Assembly: GCF_015206815.1 (NCBI RefSeq)
Contig: NZ_JADEXZ010000014.1
Span: 31,095-95,094, forward strand
From: Fortiea sp. LEGE XX443
Lineage (GTDB): Bacteria; Cyanobacteriota; Cyanobacteriia; Cyanobacteriales; Nostocaceae
Length of the DNA: 64,000 nucleotides
Direction: 5' to 3'
Part shown: in pieces, positions 8,776 to 17,908 of the stretch
Position numbering within the stretch: the first letter of the stretch is position 1
Layout: each line of letters begins with the position of its first letter
Position numbers and translations under genes: made by a program
Notes under the pieces: model-generated
The model's database searches: none
Told to the model about the DNA's origin: nothing
Seen by the model: the letters and a program-made list of their open reading frames with translations, nothing else

Positions 8776-9564
8776 TTGGACGACAACTATCAAACTTACC
8801 TGAACCGGGTAGCAAGAATGATGCTGCCAGAAGCTTACAAATCCCAAGTCCAGCACATCCAGGAATCTTCTAAATTTCAACCCCATTCTGGAACTAGACA
8901 AGCAGCACCTTTTCCTGGCTATACGCTAATTACCCCAACTGCGGACGAATCAACCGCAAACTCTGCTTTCTATGACAAATTAGCAACTTACCAGCAGCAA
9001 CTTTTGCAGTTACTGGCGAACTATGATTTATTTGTTCCCGTACCCCATGTTAGCTTCCATCTAACTTTGGCAGACTTAATTTGGGACAACGCATACCTTG
9101 ACGCTTGCGAAAAAAATCCTGAATTTGACCAAGAATTACGCTCTTGTTGCGCGGAAATCTTTCAACAATATCAACAATCCATAACATCAGGAAATAATTC
9201 AATTTACTGGCAAATGTTGGGATTGATTGTTATGCCAAGAGCCTTGGGGGTTTGTTTAGTACCTAAAGATGAAAGTTGCTACGAACAGATTATTCAATTT
9301 CGCCGGACAATTTATCAAAATCCAAAGTTAATTGCATTAGGTATTGAACAGCACTATCACTTGACAGCTCACATTACGTTAGGCTATTTCGGTGATATTT
9401 CACCAGATTTAGATCGCAATCATCTTAGTGATCTATTTTCTGAGTTGAATCAACAGTGGCTAGAAGATTCTCCAGAATTTCTCATCAACCGCGTCGAGTT
9501 GCGGAAATTTGATGATATGACCCACTATTACCGTCAACCAGACTGGCCGAGTTTAGATTTTTAA
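8776..9564 (+). CDS. 2H phosphoesterase-like protein (possibly DUF1868)
   Basis: A 262-residue protein with two H-x-T motifs in the positions expected for 2H (ligT/2'-5' RNA ligase-like) phosphoesterases: HLTLAD at residues 95-100 and HITLGYF near 199. The flanking sequences (VPVPHVSF and LGIEQHYHLT) fit the two-lobed fold. Such enzymes hydrolyse cyclic phosphodiesters or 2'-5' linkages, but the substrate here is unknown. The start is a TTG (8776) because no in-frame ATG precedes the conserved sequence. The gene is single, and a partial CRISPR repeat follows it. Confidence 0.7.
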   Translation: MDDNYQTYLNRVARMMLPEAYKSQVQHIQESSKFQPHSGTRQAAPFPGYTLITPTADESTANSAFYDKLATYQQQLLQLLANYDLFVPVPHVSFHLTLADLIWDNAYLDACEKNPEFDQELRSCCAEIFQQYQQSITSGNNSIYWQMLGLIVMPRALGVCLVPKDESCYEQIIQFRRTIYQNPKLIALGIEQHYHLTAHITLGYFGDISPDLDRNHLSDLFSELNQQWLEDSPEFLINRVELRKFDDMTHYYRQPDWPSLDF

Positions 9565-9664
9565 GTTTGTTCTTGGAAGGTAGAGTCGGAAGCGTGCAGA
9601 CTAACAAATATAAGTTTTTAATAACCCTTTATTTGTCAGACTGCTTTACCTCCTACCTTCTCAT

Positions 9665-9688
9665 GTTTCAATCCCTAATAGGGATTAG
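9665..9688 (-). CRISPR. Orphan partial CRISPR repeat
   Basis: These 24 bases, read on the minus strand, match exactly the 3' two-thirds of the consensus of the repeats at 18241-18350 (ctaatccctattagg, then gattgaaac). The remaining 5' part matches only about half. There is one repeat and no spacer array. Confidence 0.55.
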
Positions 9689-9695
9689 ATGAAAA

Positions 9696-9799
9696 TTAAA
9701 AGGAGTCTTGTTTGCTGTAACTAAAACTCCTTTTAAATTTATTGATCTTGTGTAAAACCCCGTCCCCTTGTGAGCAGGGATGTAAACACGATCAATAAA
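9696..9799. other. Two consecutive stem-loops in the 9565-9832 gap
   Basis: The first hairpin (9696-9736) has an 11-bp perfect stem, ttaaaaggagt/actccttttaa, and may terminate the 2H gene. The second (9738-9799) pairs tttattgatc with gatcaataaa around a GC-rich centre containing ccccgtcccc. No gene is visible in the gap. Confidence 0.55.
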
Positions 9800-9832
9800 G
9801 AACTTACCCAAGCGATCGCACGTCAATGTCAA

Positions 9833-10234
9833 TTAAGCCATACTTTTTTGCAGAGGTAAGTCCAACTGTAAGGCTGCTTGGACTTTTTTTACGAGTAAAT
9901 CAATAGTAACAGGCTTGCGAATAATACCAACTACCTTTTCTTGCAACTTTTCTTCGATGAACTCTTCTTCATGGCCAGTAATCATTAAAATTGGCAGAGA
10001 TTGTAAAGTTTTATTTTGTTGAATGCGGCGAACGACTTCGTAGCCGTCAATATCTGGCATTGTCACATCTAGCAATAGTAAATCTGGTCTTTCAAATTCT
10101 ATTTTGGCTAATACTGCATTGCCACTGGTGGCTGTGTCAACTTGATAGCCTTCTATCTCTAACATTGTTTGAATGAGAAAGCAATTTACTGCACAATCAT
10201 CGCATACAATAATATGTTTATTTGCATTCTGCAT
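9833..10234 (-). CDS. Single-domain CheY-like response regulator
   Basis: A 133-residue receiver domain without an output domain. It has the acidic pocket DD (residues 12-13), the phosphoacceptor D56 in LLLLDVTMP, a Thr in ITG near 86, and the invariant Lys in RKP near 107. It would take phosphate from a histidine kinase and act by protein contact. The neighbouring large CheB-CheR kinase is 1.1 kb away and on the other strand, so a direct partnership is only a guess. Confidence 0.93.
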   Translation of the reverse strand: MQNANKHIIVCDDCAVNCFLIQTMLEIEGYQVDTATSGNAVLAKIEFERPDLLLLDVTMPDIDGYEVVRRIQQNKTLQSLPILMITGHEEEFIEEKLQEKVVGIIRKPVTIDLLVKKVQAALQLDLPLQKSMA

Positions 10235-10664
10235 TTTACGCTCCTAATTACTATTAATTTGCCTACAATTTCGCCTGAATGTTTTAGATTTTGGTGAATT
10301 AAAAGTATTTTAATTTTTCTAATTAATTAATATTTTTTCAAAAATCCCAGTAATTTTTTATCTTTAATTTACTGATGTAAATTTGGTGAAGTTTCCCAGA
10401 CTAATAAAGCTGATTTCAAGTTGGTGGATTACACCAGCTATGTCTCAAATTCAAGGAGCATCTGTTGTGCATACAAGTTGATTTCAATGTTGATCAAAGC
10501 TTTAAACTCTATCCCCTGCATAACTGCTGTCTCAATATAGTAATTGTGTTAGCAGAAATCTTCAAAACAGAATAACAGGATTCAAAAGATACTCTTGATG
10601 AATTTTAGAACAGAAGTGATTAAAAATAGTTGGTTGTCAATAAATCCTATCTTCAGACTTAAAT

Positions 10665-10766
10665 ATGCCTATTACTAAAGACATAAAATCAAGTGAATTC
10701 AACTATGAGTCACAGAAAGAGTCCGTTTTAAGCCTAAAATGGACTCGTGAAGATATTTGTAAATAA
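10665..10766 (+). CDS. Possible 33-residue small protein
   Basis: An ATG-to-TAA frame of 34 codons encoding a soluble, charged peptide beginning MPITKDIKSSEFNY and ending REDICK. There is no clear Shine-Dalgarno and no known domain. It is listed because its composition is more protein-like than the surrounding A+T-rich DNA, but it may be chance. Confidence 0.18.
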   Translation: MPITKDIKSSEFNYESQKESVLSLKWTREDICK

Positions 10767-11035
10767 TAAATAAATATTAAAAAATATTAAGGCTAACTTG
10801 GCTCATTGAGGTAAGTATTTGATAGTGTCACAGTAAGTAGGTCGGTGTTAAAAATTGTCGTTATGACAAGGCAGGAGGCAGAGGGCAGAAGGCAGAAGGG
10901 AAGAGGTTTTCAACCTACTTTACTTTCCGTTACATAGTTCGGTTTATTTGCACCTTTCTACTTAAGTCACTAATCAAATGTCGTTACTCATTATTTGATA
11001 CTAAATATAACAAAAATAACGCCATGTGCAGCTTT

Positions 11036-11225
11036 CTCTCAAACCTAACCCCCAACCCCTTCCCTTGTAGGGAAGGGGAGCAAAAATTAAAGCCTCTCTC
11101 CGCGTCGGGGAGCCAGTGCGTTGCGGGGGTTCCCACGACAGTCCGCTCAAGTCGGGAAACCCGCCCATGCGGCTGTCTCCCCGTTGTAGCAACTGGCGTG
11201 AGAGGTTTGCAGAGGGGTTTTAAAA
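11036..11225. repeat. GC-rich dispersed repeat with internal hairpins
   Basis: A segment whose base composition differs sharply from its surroundings, with ccccttcccttgtagggaagggg forming a hairpin and a later part (ccagtgcgttg, gcgtgagagg) related to 51880-52005. This is a common cyanobacterial intergenic repeat type; it carries no gene. Confidence 0.7.
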
Positions 11226-11336
11226 ATAAGTTGCACATCGCGTAAAATCAGCTGGCGATGCGGGCATTTTTTGACGAAACAATCCCTGGCTTAGATAAAA
11301 GCGCAAAATACTCTTATTTAGTAACGGTTCTAAATC

Positions 11337-14300
11337 ATGAACTCTAGGCGGTCTGGTAAGAAATCTCCATCCAAGTCCAATGGGGAGCAACAGGATAATC
11401 AAAGCGAACTATTTCCCATAGTCGGGATGGGAGCCTCAGCGGGGGGGTTGGAGGCGTTCACAGAATTGTTGCGTAATCTGCCAACGGATACTGGGATGGC
11501 ATTTGTGCTGGTTCAACATCTCAGCCCTAATCAAAAAAGTTTGTTGCGAGAGATTCTTTCGCGCACAACCCAGATGCCGGTAGTGGAAGTGCAGGATGGC
11601 ATGATAGTAGAAGCAAATCATGTCTACGTAATTCCGCCTAATACTCAGATGACTATTTCTCAAGGGGTGCTGAAACTGAGTCCACGGCAGAAGATTCGTG
11701 GTCATGTGATGACAGTGGATACTTTCTTTATGTCATTGGCAGAGGAGCGGGGAAACAAAGCGATCGCAGTGGTGCTGTCGGGGGGTGATGCTGATGGAGC
11801 GCGGGGACTAGAAGTGATCAAAGCAGCTGGCGGTATTACCTTTGCCCAGTGTCAAGAATCAGCACAAGTCAGTAGTATGCCGAACACTGCTATTGCTTCA
11901 GGTTATGTAGACTTCATCTTGACTCCGAGAGAAATCGCTGAGGAAATCGCAAAAATCAGCCACCATCCTTATATTACTCAACCAAATTTCGTAAAAACAG
12001 TGGAGATACTACCTGAAGGCACAGATGCTCTCTCGGTAGTTTTCAGTTTACTGCGAGCAGCTAAGGGTGTAGATTTTACCCATTACAAACAGACAACTCT
12101 GAAGCGGCGAATTCTGCGGCGGATGATATTGTACAAGTTAGATCGGCTAGAAGATTACGTCCGCTATCTTCAGGACAACCCAGCAGAAGTAACGGCGTTG
12201 TATCAGGATGTGTTAATTACGATCACCAGTTTTTTCCGAGATCCTGAAGCCTTTGAAGCCTTGAAGACCCAAGTATTTCCGGTAATTGCCAAGGATAGAA
12301 CTCCAGACTCGCCCATCCGCATTTGGGTAGCGGGATGTTCTACAGGTGAGGAAGCCTATTCCATTGCTATTTGCTTGCTGGAGTATTTAACAGTTCAAGG
12401 AATTAATCCGACCATCCAGATTTTTGCTACAGATATTAATGAGGTAGCGATCGAAAAAGCGCGGATTGGTATTTACAAGCCCAGCCAGATAGTAGATATT
12501 TCGCCAGAACGTCTCCAGCGCTTTTTTGTACAGGTTGAGAACGGTTATCAGATCAGCAAGCCTGTGCGCGAGTTGTGTGTGTTTGCCAGACAAAACTTAA
12601 TTAATGATCCGCCATTTTCGCGGCTTGATTTGATTAGCTGTCGAAATGTGCTGATTTATTTGGGATCATCTGTGCAGAAAAAGCTGCTGCCCATTTTCCA
12701 TTATGGTCTTAATTCCACTGGCTTTCTGATGTTGGGAACCTCGGAAACTGTAGGTGAGTTTTCGGACTTGTTTGCGCTAGTTGACAAAAAGTACAAGATT
12801 TATAGCCGAAAAATGGCTCCGGCGCGGCTGGGTATTGATCTAGTCCCTAGTAACTACCCTGTAGAAACCATCAACCCTCAGCCAATTGTGAGTGAGGAGG
12901 CATGGAATAATTTAGAAATGCAGAAGGAAGCTGACCGCATCGTTTTAAACCAATATGCTCCGGTCGGTGTAGTGATCAACAACGATTTAGAGATTCTGCA
13001 ATTTCGAGGACAGACTAGTTCTTATTTAGAACCTGCACCCGGTAGACCAAGTTTTAACCTGCTGAAGATGGCAAAGGAAGATTTGCGTATTGAGCTACGC
13101 ACCATCATCCACCAAGCAAAACAGCGTTTAGAGCCGGTGAGAAAGGAAGGCTTGCAAGTTAGAGAGCAAGATCAAGTCAGGCTGGTTAGGGTTGATGTTG
13201 TGCCGTTCAAACCAGCCGCAGCCGCAGAACAGTATTTTTTAGTGATGTTTGAAGAGATGCACTCTTCTGTGGCTCCAGGGTCAGAGGTAGGGAGCGATCG
13301 CCGTTTCAGGTCTAAGCGAAGCAAACAAACGAGTGACGAGCAAGAATTTATCCAGTTAAGACAAGAGTTAGCAACTACTAAAGATTATCTGCAATCGATT
13401 ATTGAGGAGCAGCAAGCCACCAATCAAGACCTCAGAGCCGCCAACGAAGAAATCCTCTCTAGCAATGAAGAGTTGCAAAGTACAAATGAGGAATTAGAAA
13501 CAGCCAAAGAAGAAATTCAAGCCACCAATGAAGAACTAAACACGATTAACGATGAATTGCAGCGGCGGAATATTGAATCAACTCAAGTCAGCAACGATTT
13601 ACAAAATCTCCTCAGCAGTATCAATATTCCGATTCTCATGTTGGGTGGTGATTTGCGAATTCGGCGCTTTACCCCAGCCGCAGGCAAAATTTTTAATCTC
13701 ATTCCCACGGATGTGGGGCGACCCTTGAGTGACATTAACCATAACTTGAATCTCTCAGACTTAGAACCACAAATATTAGAGGTGATCAACACCCTCAATT
13801 TTAAAACTCAAGAAGTGCAAGACCAGGAAGGTCATTGGTATGATTTGCGAGTCCGACCTTATCGGACAATCGACCACAAGATTGACGGCGCTGTGTTGGT
13901 ATTAGTTGATATAGATGCGCTCAAACGCAGTGTAGAACAATTGAGAGCCTCCCGTGATTATGCAGAGGCGATTGTAGATACCGTGAAAGAATCCCTCGTA
14001 GTATTGAATACAGATTTACGCGTGGTGAGCGCCAATCGCTACTTTTACGAGACATTCCAGGTTCAGCCAGCCGAAACAGAACAGCGCTTAATTTTTGACA
14101 TCGGGAATGGCCAATGGAATATTCCGCAATTGCGATCGCTACTAGAAAGCATTCTGCCTAACGATACCCCATTTCAAGATTTGGAAGTTGAGCATAACTT
14201 TGAGCATGGACAAAAAACCGTGCGCTTAAATGCTCGGAGAATGCCTCATATGGAAAATAGGCAGATGATTCTTTTGGTGATTGAAGACATCACCCAGCGC

Positions 14301-15539
14301 AAGCAATTGGAAGCAGAACGCACTCAGCTGTTAACCCAAGAACAGTCAGCTCGTGCTGTGGCTGAGACAGCCAACCGGAGCAAGGATGAGTTTTTGTCGA
14401 TTCTTTCTCATGAACTGCGAAACCCGCTCAATTCTTTGCTAGGGTGGTCACAGTTGCTGCGGACAAAGCGGCTGAATGAAGCCAAGACTGAGCAAGCACT
14501 AGAAGCGATCGAGCATAGCGCCCAAGCGCAAGTCCAACTGATTAGGGATCTTTTGGACATCTCACGCATTAGCTCAGGTAGGCTGCGTCTGGAAGTTGAA
14601 CCAACAGATTTATCCTCTGTGATTGAAGCAGCGATCGAAGTTGTCCAGCTTGCAGCCGAGACCAAAAACATTCAAATTACATCCAGATTGGATAATTCTA
14701 ATCACAAAATATTAGGTGATCCCATCCGCTTACAACAAGTCGTTTGGAATTTACTCTCTAATGCCATTAAATTCACACCAGCAGGTGGAAGAATTGAGGT
14801 GACACTAGAATATTTTGCTTCCTATGCTGAAATTCAAGTGAGCGACACAGGCCAAGGAATTAATGCGGAGTTTCTACCTTATATTTTTGAACGCTTTCGT
14901 CAGGCTGATAGCAGCAGAACACGCTCAAATCCTGGGTTGGGACTGGGGCTTTCGATTGTGTTGCATTTGGTAGAACTCCACGGCGGTACAGTTAGTGCAG
15001 CAAGTCCAGGTGTAGGACAAGGGGCAACATTTACTGTGAGGCTACCACTGCAAACTAATCTAGAATCAAGTCCAGCACCAAGTGCGATCGCGCCTGTTGT
15101 CTCTACTGACAGCACAGAAGTGCCAATTAAGAATATTCCCTCTCTGGCAGGTTTGCGGGTACTGGTTGTAGATGACGATGCAAGTATCCGCCAGTTAATG
15201 ATCGCAGCACTTCAGCCGGAAGGAGTAGAAGTGACAGCCGCCGCTTCAGCCCAGGAAGCACTGTCCATACTCACAGCCAACCCCAATAGATATGATGTGC
15301 TTTTGTCTGACATCGGTATGCCCGATGAAGATGGTTATGACTTAATACGGCAGGTGAGGGCGTTAAGTGCTGATTTAGGCGGACAAATACCAGCCGCCGC
15401 ACTGACAGCCTATGCCAGAGAGGAAGAGCGTCAAGAGGCTCTCAGGGCTGGGTTTCAAATCCATCTTGCTAAACCTATTGAAGTCAATCAGTTGTTATTG
15501 GCGATCGCTTCCTTAACTGGACGTGTGACAAATGATTGA
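11337..15539 (+). CDS. CheB-CheR-PAS-histidine kinase-receiver fusion protein
   Basis: A 1400-residue hybrid signalling protein. Domains in order: CheB-type methylesterase (about 26-215; GASAGG with Ser34, VQHLSP with His61, SGGDADG); CheR methyltransferase (about 225-495; AGCSTGEEAYS); a linker and a long coiled coil of NEEL/NEEI repeats (about 665-750); two PAS-like segments (about 755-985); HisKA with SHELRNPLNS (near 1025); HATPase (about 1130-1245, DTGQGI and GLGLGLS); and a C-terminal receiver (about 1275-1395, with DIGMPDEDG). It may couple reversible methylation chemistry to phosphorelay, although no chemoreceptor is encoded nearby. ATG 11337 fits the start of the CheB domain. Confidence 0.93.
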   Translation: MNSRRSGKKSPSKSNGEQQDNQSELFPIVGMGASAGGLEAFTELLRNLPTDTGMAFVLVQHLSPNQKSLLREILSRTTQMPVVEVQDGMIVEANHVYVIPPNTQMTISQGVLKLSPRQKIRGHVMTVDTFFMSLAEERGNKAIAVVLSGGDADGARGLEVIKAAGGITFAQCQESAQVSSMPNTAIASGYVDFILTPREIAEEIAKISHHPYITQPNFVKTVEILPEGTDALSVVFSLLRAAKGVDFTHYKQTTLKRRILRRMILYKLDRLEDYVRYLQDNPAEVTALYQDVLITITSFFRDPEAFEALKTQVFPVIAKDRTPDSPIRIWVAGCSTGEEAYSIAICLLEYLTVQGINPTIQIFATDINEVAIEKARIGIYKPSQIVDISPERLQRFFVQVENGYQISKPVRELCVFARQNLINDPPFSRLDLISCRNVLIYLGSSVQKKLLPIFHYGLNSTGFLMLGTSETVGEFSDLFALVDKKYKIYSRKMAPARLGIDLVPSNYPVETINPQPIVSEEAWNNLEMQKEADRIVLNQYAPVGVVINNDLEILQFRGQTSSYLEPAPGRPSFNLLKMAKEDLRIELRTIIHQAKQRLEPVRKEGLQVREQDQVRLVRVDVVPFKPAAAAEQYFLVMFEEMHSSVAPGSEVGSDRRFRSKRSKQTSDEQEFIQLRQELATTKDYLQSIIEEQQATNQDLRAANEEILSSNEELQSTNEELETAKEEIQATNEELNTINDELQRRNIESTQVSNDLQNLLSSINIPILMLGGDLRIRRFTPAAGKIFNLIPTDVGRPLSDINHNLNLSDLEPQILEVINTLNFKTQEVQDQEGHWYDLRVRPYRTIDHKIDGAVLVLVDIDALKRSVEQLRASRDYAEAIVDTVKESLVVLNTDLRVVSANRYFYETFQVQPAETEQRLIFDIGNGQWNIPQLRSLLESILPNDTPFQDLEVEHNFEHGQKTVRLNARRMPHMENRQMILLVIEDITQRKQLEAERTQLLTQEQSARAVAETANRSKDEFLSILSHELRNPLNSLLGWSQLLRTKRLNEAKTEQALEAIEHSAQAQVQLIRDLLDISRISSGRLRLEVEPTDLSSVIEAAIEVVQLAAETKNIQITSRLDNSNHKILGDPIRLQQVVWNLLSNAIKFTPAGGRIEVTLEYFASYAEIQVSDTGQGINAEFLPYIFERFRQADSSRTRSNPGLGLGLSIVLHLVELHGGTVSAASPGVGQGATFTVRLPLQTNLESSPAPSAIAPVVSTDSTEVPIKNIPSLAGLRVLVVDDDASIRQLMIAALQPEGVEVTAAASAQEALSILTANPNRYDVLLSDIGMPDEDGYDLIRQVRALSADLGGQIPAAALTAYAREEERQEALRAGFQIHLAKPIEVNQLLLAIASLTGRVTND

Positions 15540-15687
15540 AATATTCCTGCAAAGATTGTGTTTCGATTTCGAGGGCATTGAACCCCGCTCAATCGGCGCT
15601 CCTACCCCTCCGCACCCACAATAACATGACGTGAGTTCGATGAGCTATAAAGCCGGAAACCCTTAACCAGCATTGTTTGTGAGAACT

Positions 15688-15818
15688 AATACCAATTCTC
15701 TAAAATCCGGCAACATATTCAAACCCCACAACCCAGACCAAATCAGAGTTTCTTAATTACGAATTACGTTAGCGAGTCCGCGAGCGTCATTACGAATTAC
15801 GAATTACGAATTGGTATT
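15688..15818. mobile_element. MITE-like element, copy A
   Basis: A 131-bp segment bounded by 11-bp perfect inverted repeats, aataccaattc and gaattggtatt. Its inside reads the same as 25707-25841 and 32535-32632 (a core with caaaccccacaaccca then caaatcagagtttc), followed by attacga heptamers and a gcgagtccgcgagcg insert. It carries no gene. Its right end overlaps the last codons of cobJ. Confidence 0.72.
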
Positions 15819-17528
15819 AGTATACCGACGAGGTGTATAAACTGAGATACTACTATCACCACGTTGGATAATTTTAGTCTGACTAGAACCAACGATAATT
15901 ACTGTCCGCATATCAGCTACATCTGGCGTTAACTGCTCAAGGGTAATTACCTTAACTGTCTGTCCTGGCCTGCCAAGATTTCTACCCAATACTACGGGAG
16001 TCTCTGGTGTGCGATCGCGTAGCAAAATATCTCTAGTGGCTGCAAGTTGCCAAGAACGCTCTTTGGAAACGGGGTTATAAAAAGCGATCGCAAAATCAGC
16101 TTGAGCCGCCGCCGCAATGCGTTGTTCGATAATTGACCAAGGTTTTAAAATATCTGACAGTGAAATCGCGCAGAAATCATGTCCTAAGGGTGCGCCAACC
16201 GCCGCTGCTGCTGCTTGCATGGCAGAGATTCCCGGCGCAACGTAAATTTCTACACTGTCCCATTCTGCTTTGGGATGGCAATCAAGCACTTCAAAAACTG
16301 CCGCCGCCATTGCGTATATACCAGGATCACCGGAAGAAACAACCGCGACATATTTGCCTGTAGCTGCTAAATCGAGTGCCATTGTTGCTCGTGCAATTTC
16401 TTCGCGGTTATCAGATTCGTGGCGTTGCTTACCATCAGCAAAAGAACCAACTAAATCGAGGTAAGTTTTGTAACCTACTAAGTCAGTGGCGGCTTGGAGA
16501 ATTTCTTTGACCTCTGGAGACATCCACTGCGATGAACCGGGGCCAGTGCCAATAATTGCTAATTTACCACGAGGTTGACCGATGGTATGGGGGTCAATCG
16601 GTTCGGGCGCGATCGCAAGTGCTATCTCAGCAGATGCAGTAGAAATTAGTTTACCAGATGATTTTGTCGCAGCCAGCGCGATCGCTTGTGCAGGGCTATA
16701 ACTTTGTGTTTGTAAGGTTTGGGTAAAAAAGCGGACAGGTACACCCAAAGCATTAGCCACAGCATGAATTGTAGAATTGGTTGCGAGGGTGAGGGGTGCA
16801 AATATCCCGGCTACAGATGCGGGTGCAAGTTCAGTTTCTGCTAGTAGTTGTTGTACTGTAGTTAAAGTAACAGAAGGGTGAGTAATGGCGATCGCTACAG
16901 TTTTGGGATGATAAACTAGACGATTAGCTGTAGGATTCACCAAGCGTTCTGAAACTTGAATGGTCAAATCTCCTTCAGAAGCGATTGGCAATTGACTATT
17001 ACTCAACCAAGGTGCAGTTCCCTCTAACTTTACCTGCGCCCCAGCTAACAAATCTGAAATAAATTTTTTAGCATCATCTGGATTTGCTAAATGATAGCCA
17101 GCCGGAGGAGACAACAGCGCCGTGCGGAAACGGATATCACCTGTAGTTGTAATTGCTGCTTGCACATTCAATACCTCAGCAATACAGCGTGCCAAATCAT
17201 TAACTCCATTCAGTCCACCCAACAGGGGTACAACAGCACTACCATCTTCCGCCACAGCTAACACTGGCGGTTCCTGACGCTTATCAGAAATCAAAGGTGC
17301 TAAGGTTCTAATGAGAATACCAGCAGCACAAATGCCTATTAGTGGTGTTCCCGCAGCGAATAACTCCCGTAGTGTTTCGCCAAAATTCGTAAAACTGACA
17401 TCAACGCCAGATGTGCGATGTGCTAAACCATATAAAGTTGCTCCTGGTAAGGCGCTGATTATTTTGCGGGCTATTGCTACGCTATTTTGACCTAGTACCA
17501 CAACAGCAGGTGCAACCTTCGTGATCAT
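15804..17528 (-). CDS. cobJ: Fused cobalamin biosynthesis protein CbiG / precorrin-3B C17-methyltransferase
   Basis: A 574-residue protein acting in corrin-ring synthesis. The N-terminal half (about 1-300) is CbiG-like: an N-terminal domain with GICAAGILIR and LLGGLNGVN, and a C-terminal CbiG domain with FAPLTLATN. The second half (about 325-565) is a SAM-dependent tetrapyrrole methylase (AIIGTGPGS, SSGDPGIYAMA, PGISAMQAAAA) that methylates precorrin-3B at C17 with ring contraction. This fusion is usual in cyanobacteria. The last residues YTNTNS and the TAA stop are encoded inside a MITE-like repeat, so the C-terminus has been rewritten. No other cob genes are in the window. Confidence 0.92.
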   Translation of the reverse strand: MITKVAPAVVVLGQNSVAIARKIISALPGATLYGLAHRTSGVDVSFTNFGETLRELFAAGTPLIGICAAGILIRTLAPLISDKRQEPPVLAVAEDGSAVVPLLGGLNGVNDLARCIAEVLNVQAAITTTGDIRFRTALLSPPAGYHLANPDDAKKFISDLLAGAQVKLEGTAPWLSNSQLPIASEGDLTIQVSERLVNPTANRLVYHPKTVAIAITHPSVTLTTVQQLLAETELAPASVAGIFAPLTLATNSTIHAVANALGVPVRFFTQTLQTQSYSPAQAIALAATKSSGKLISTASAEIALAIAPEPIDPHTIGQPRGKLAIIGTGPGSSQWMSPEVKEILQAATDLVGYKTYLDLVGSFADGKQRHESDNREEIARATMALDLAATGKYVAVVSSGDPGIYAMAAAVFEVLDCHPKAEWDSVEIYVAPGISAMQAAAAAVGAPLGHDFCAISLSDILKPWSIIEQRIAAAAQADFAIAFYNPVSKERSWQLAATRDILLRDRTPETPVVLGRNLGRPGQTVKVITLEQLTPDVADMRTVIIVGSSQTKIIQRGDSSISVYTPRRYTNTNS

Positions 17529-17608
17529 AAGAGTTCTTGAACTTGAATAGATATCGGATCAAAGTTAATATCCTTCAAATCAAACCACAGATGTACTGCC
17601 TTTTAACG

Positions 17609-17908
17609 TTAATTCTGAGCAACATCTTCTACTTGTTGATTGCACCAGTAGGCAGAACCATCCCGCTCTCTGTTAATTAGTCCTTTTTCAAACATTTCTC
17701 GTCGCAACAGAGCATGATCGCCGAAAGTGTGATGATCATTTAAAATCGCATTTACTTGTTTCTCAGTGTAAATTATACCTACTTCAAACTTCGTTGCTAA
17801 ATATTCCAACACTAGCCTTTGGAACTTGCCTTTATTCCGCTTTGAAGGCCATTCTTTCACACGTCCTTGTTCATCTAGATAGCGTTGAATTTCAACAAAG
17901 TAGTTCAT
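17609..17908 (-). CDS. DUF2087 domain protein
   Basis: A 99-residue protein matching the DUF2087 pattern: EIQRYLDEQGRVKEWPSKR, KFQRLVLEYLATKFE, YTEKQVNAILNDHHTFGDH, then ALLRREMFEKGLINRERDGS and YW near the end. DUF2087 domains occur alone or fused to small regulators and look like winged-helix folds, so a DNA-binding role is possible but unproven. It lies 80 bp upstream of cobJ on the same strand and could share its transcript. Confidence 0.85.
   Translation of the reverse strand: MNYFVEIQRYLDEQGRVKEWPSKRNKGKFQRLVLEYLATKFEVGIIYTEKQVNAILNDHHTFGDHALLRREMFEKGLINRERDGSAYWCNQQVEDVAQN

Larger units (their letters stand above)
10235..11336. other. 1.1-kb intergenic region rich in dispersed repeats
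   Basis: No convincing gene. It holds an A+T-rich stretch to about 10660, a weak 33-codon ORF (10665-10766), a gcaggag-type repeat (10869-10905), and a GC-rich dispersed repeat (about 11036-11225) with hairpins such as ccccttcccttgtagggaagggg. ORFs seen on both strands over 10984-11402 are translations of that repeat. Promoters for the flanking divergent regulator and kinase genes must lie here but were not identified. Confidence 0.6.

Noticed and set aside
9738..9799. GC-centred inverted repeat read as a CRISPR repeat
   Set aside because: Single copy with an unfamiliar sequence and no spacer pattern, so it is better called a hairpin.
10984..11402. Several ORFs of 60-84 codons on both strands
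   Set aside because: They are translations of the GC-rich dispersed repeat at about 11036-11225 and overlap each other; none has a Shine-Dalgarno or a domain.
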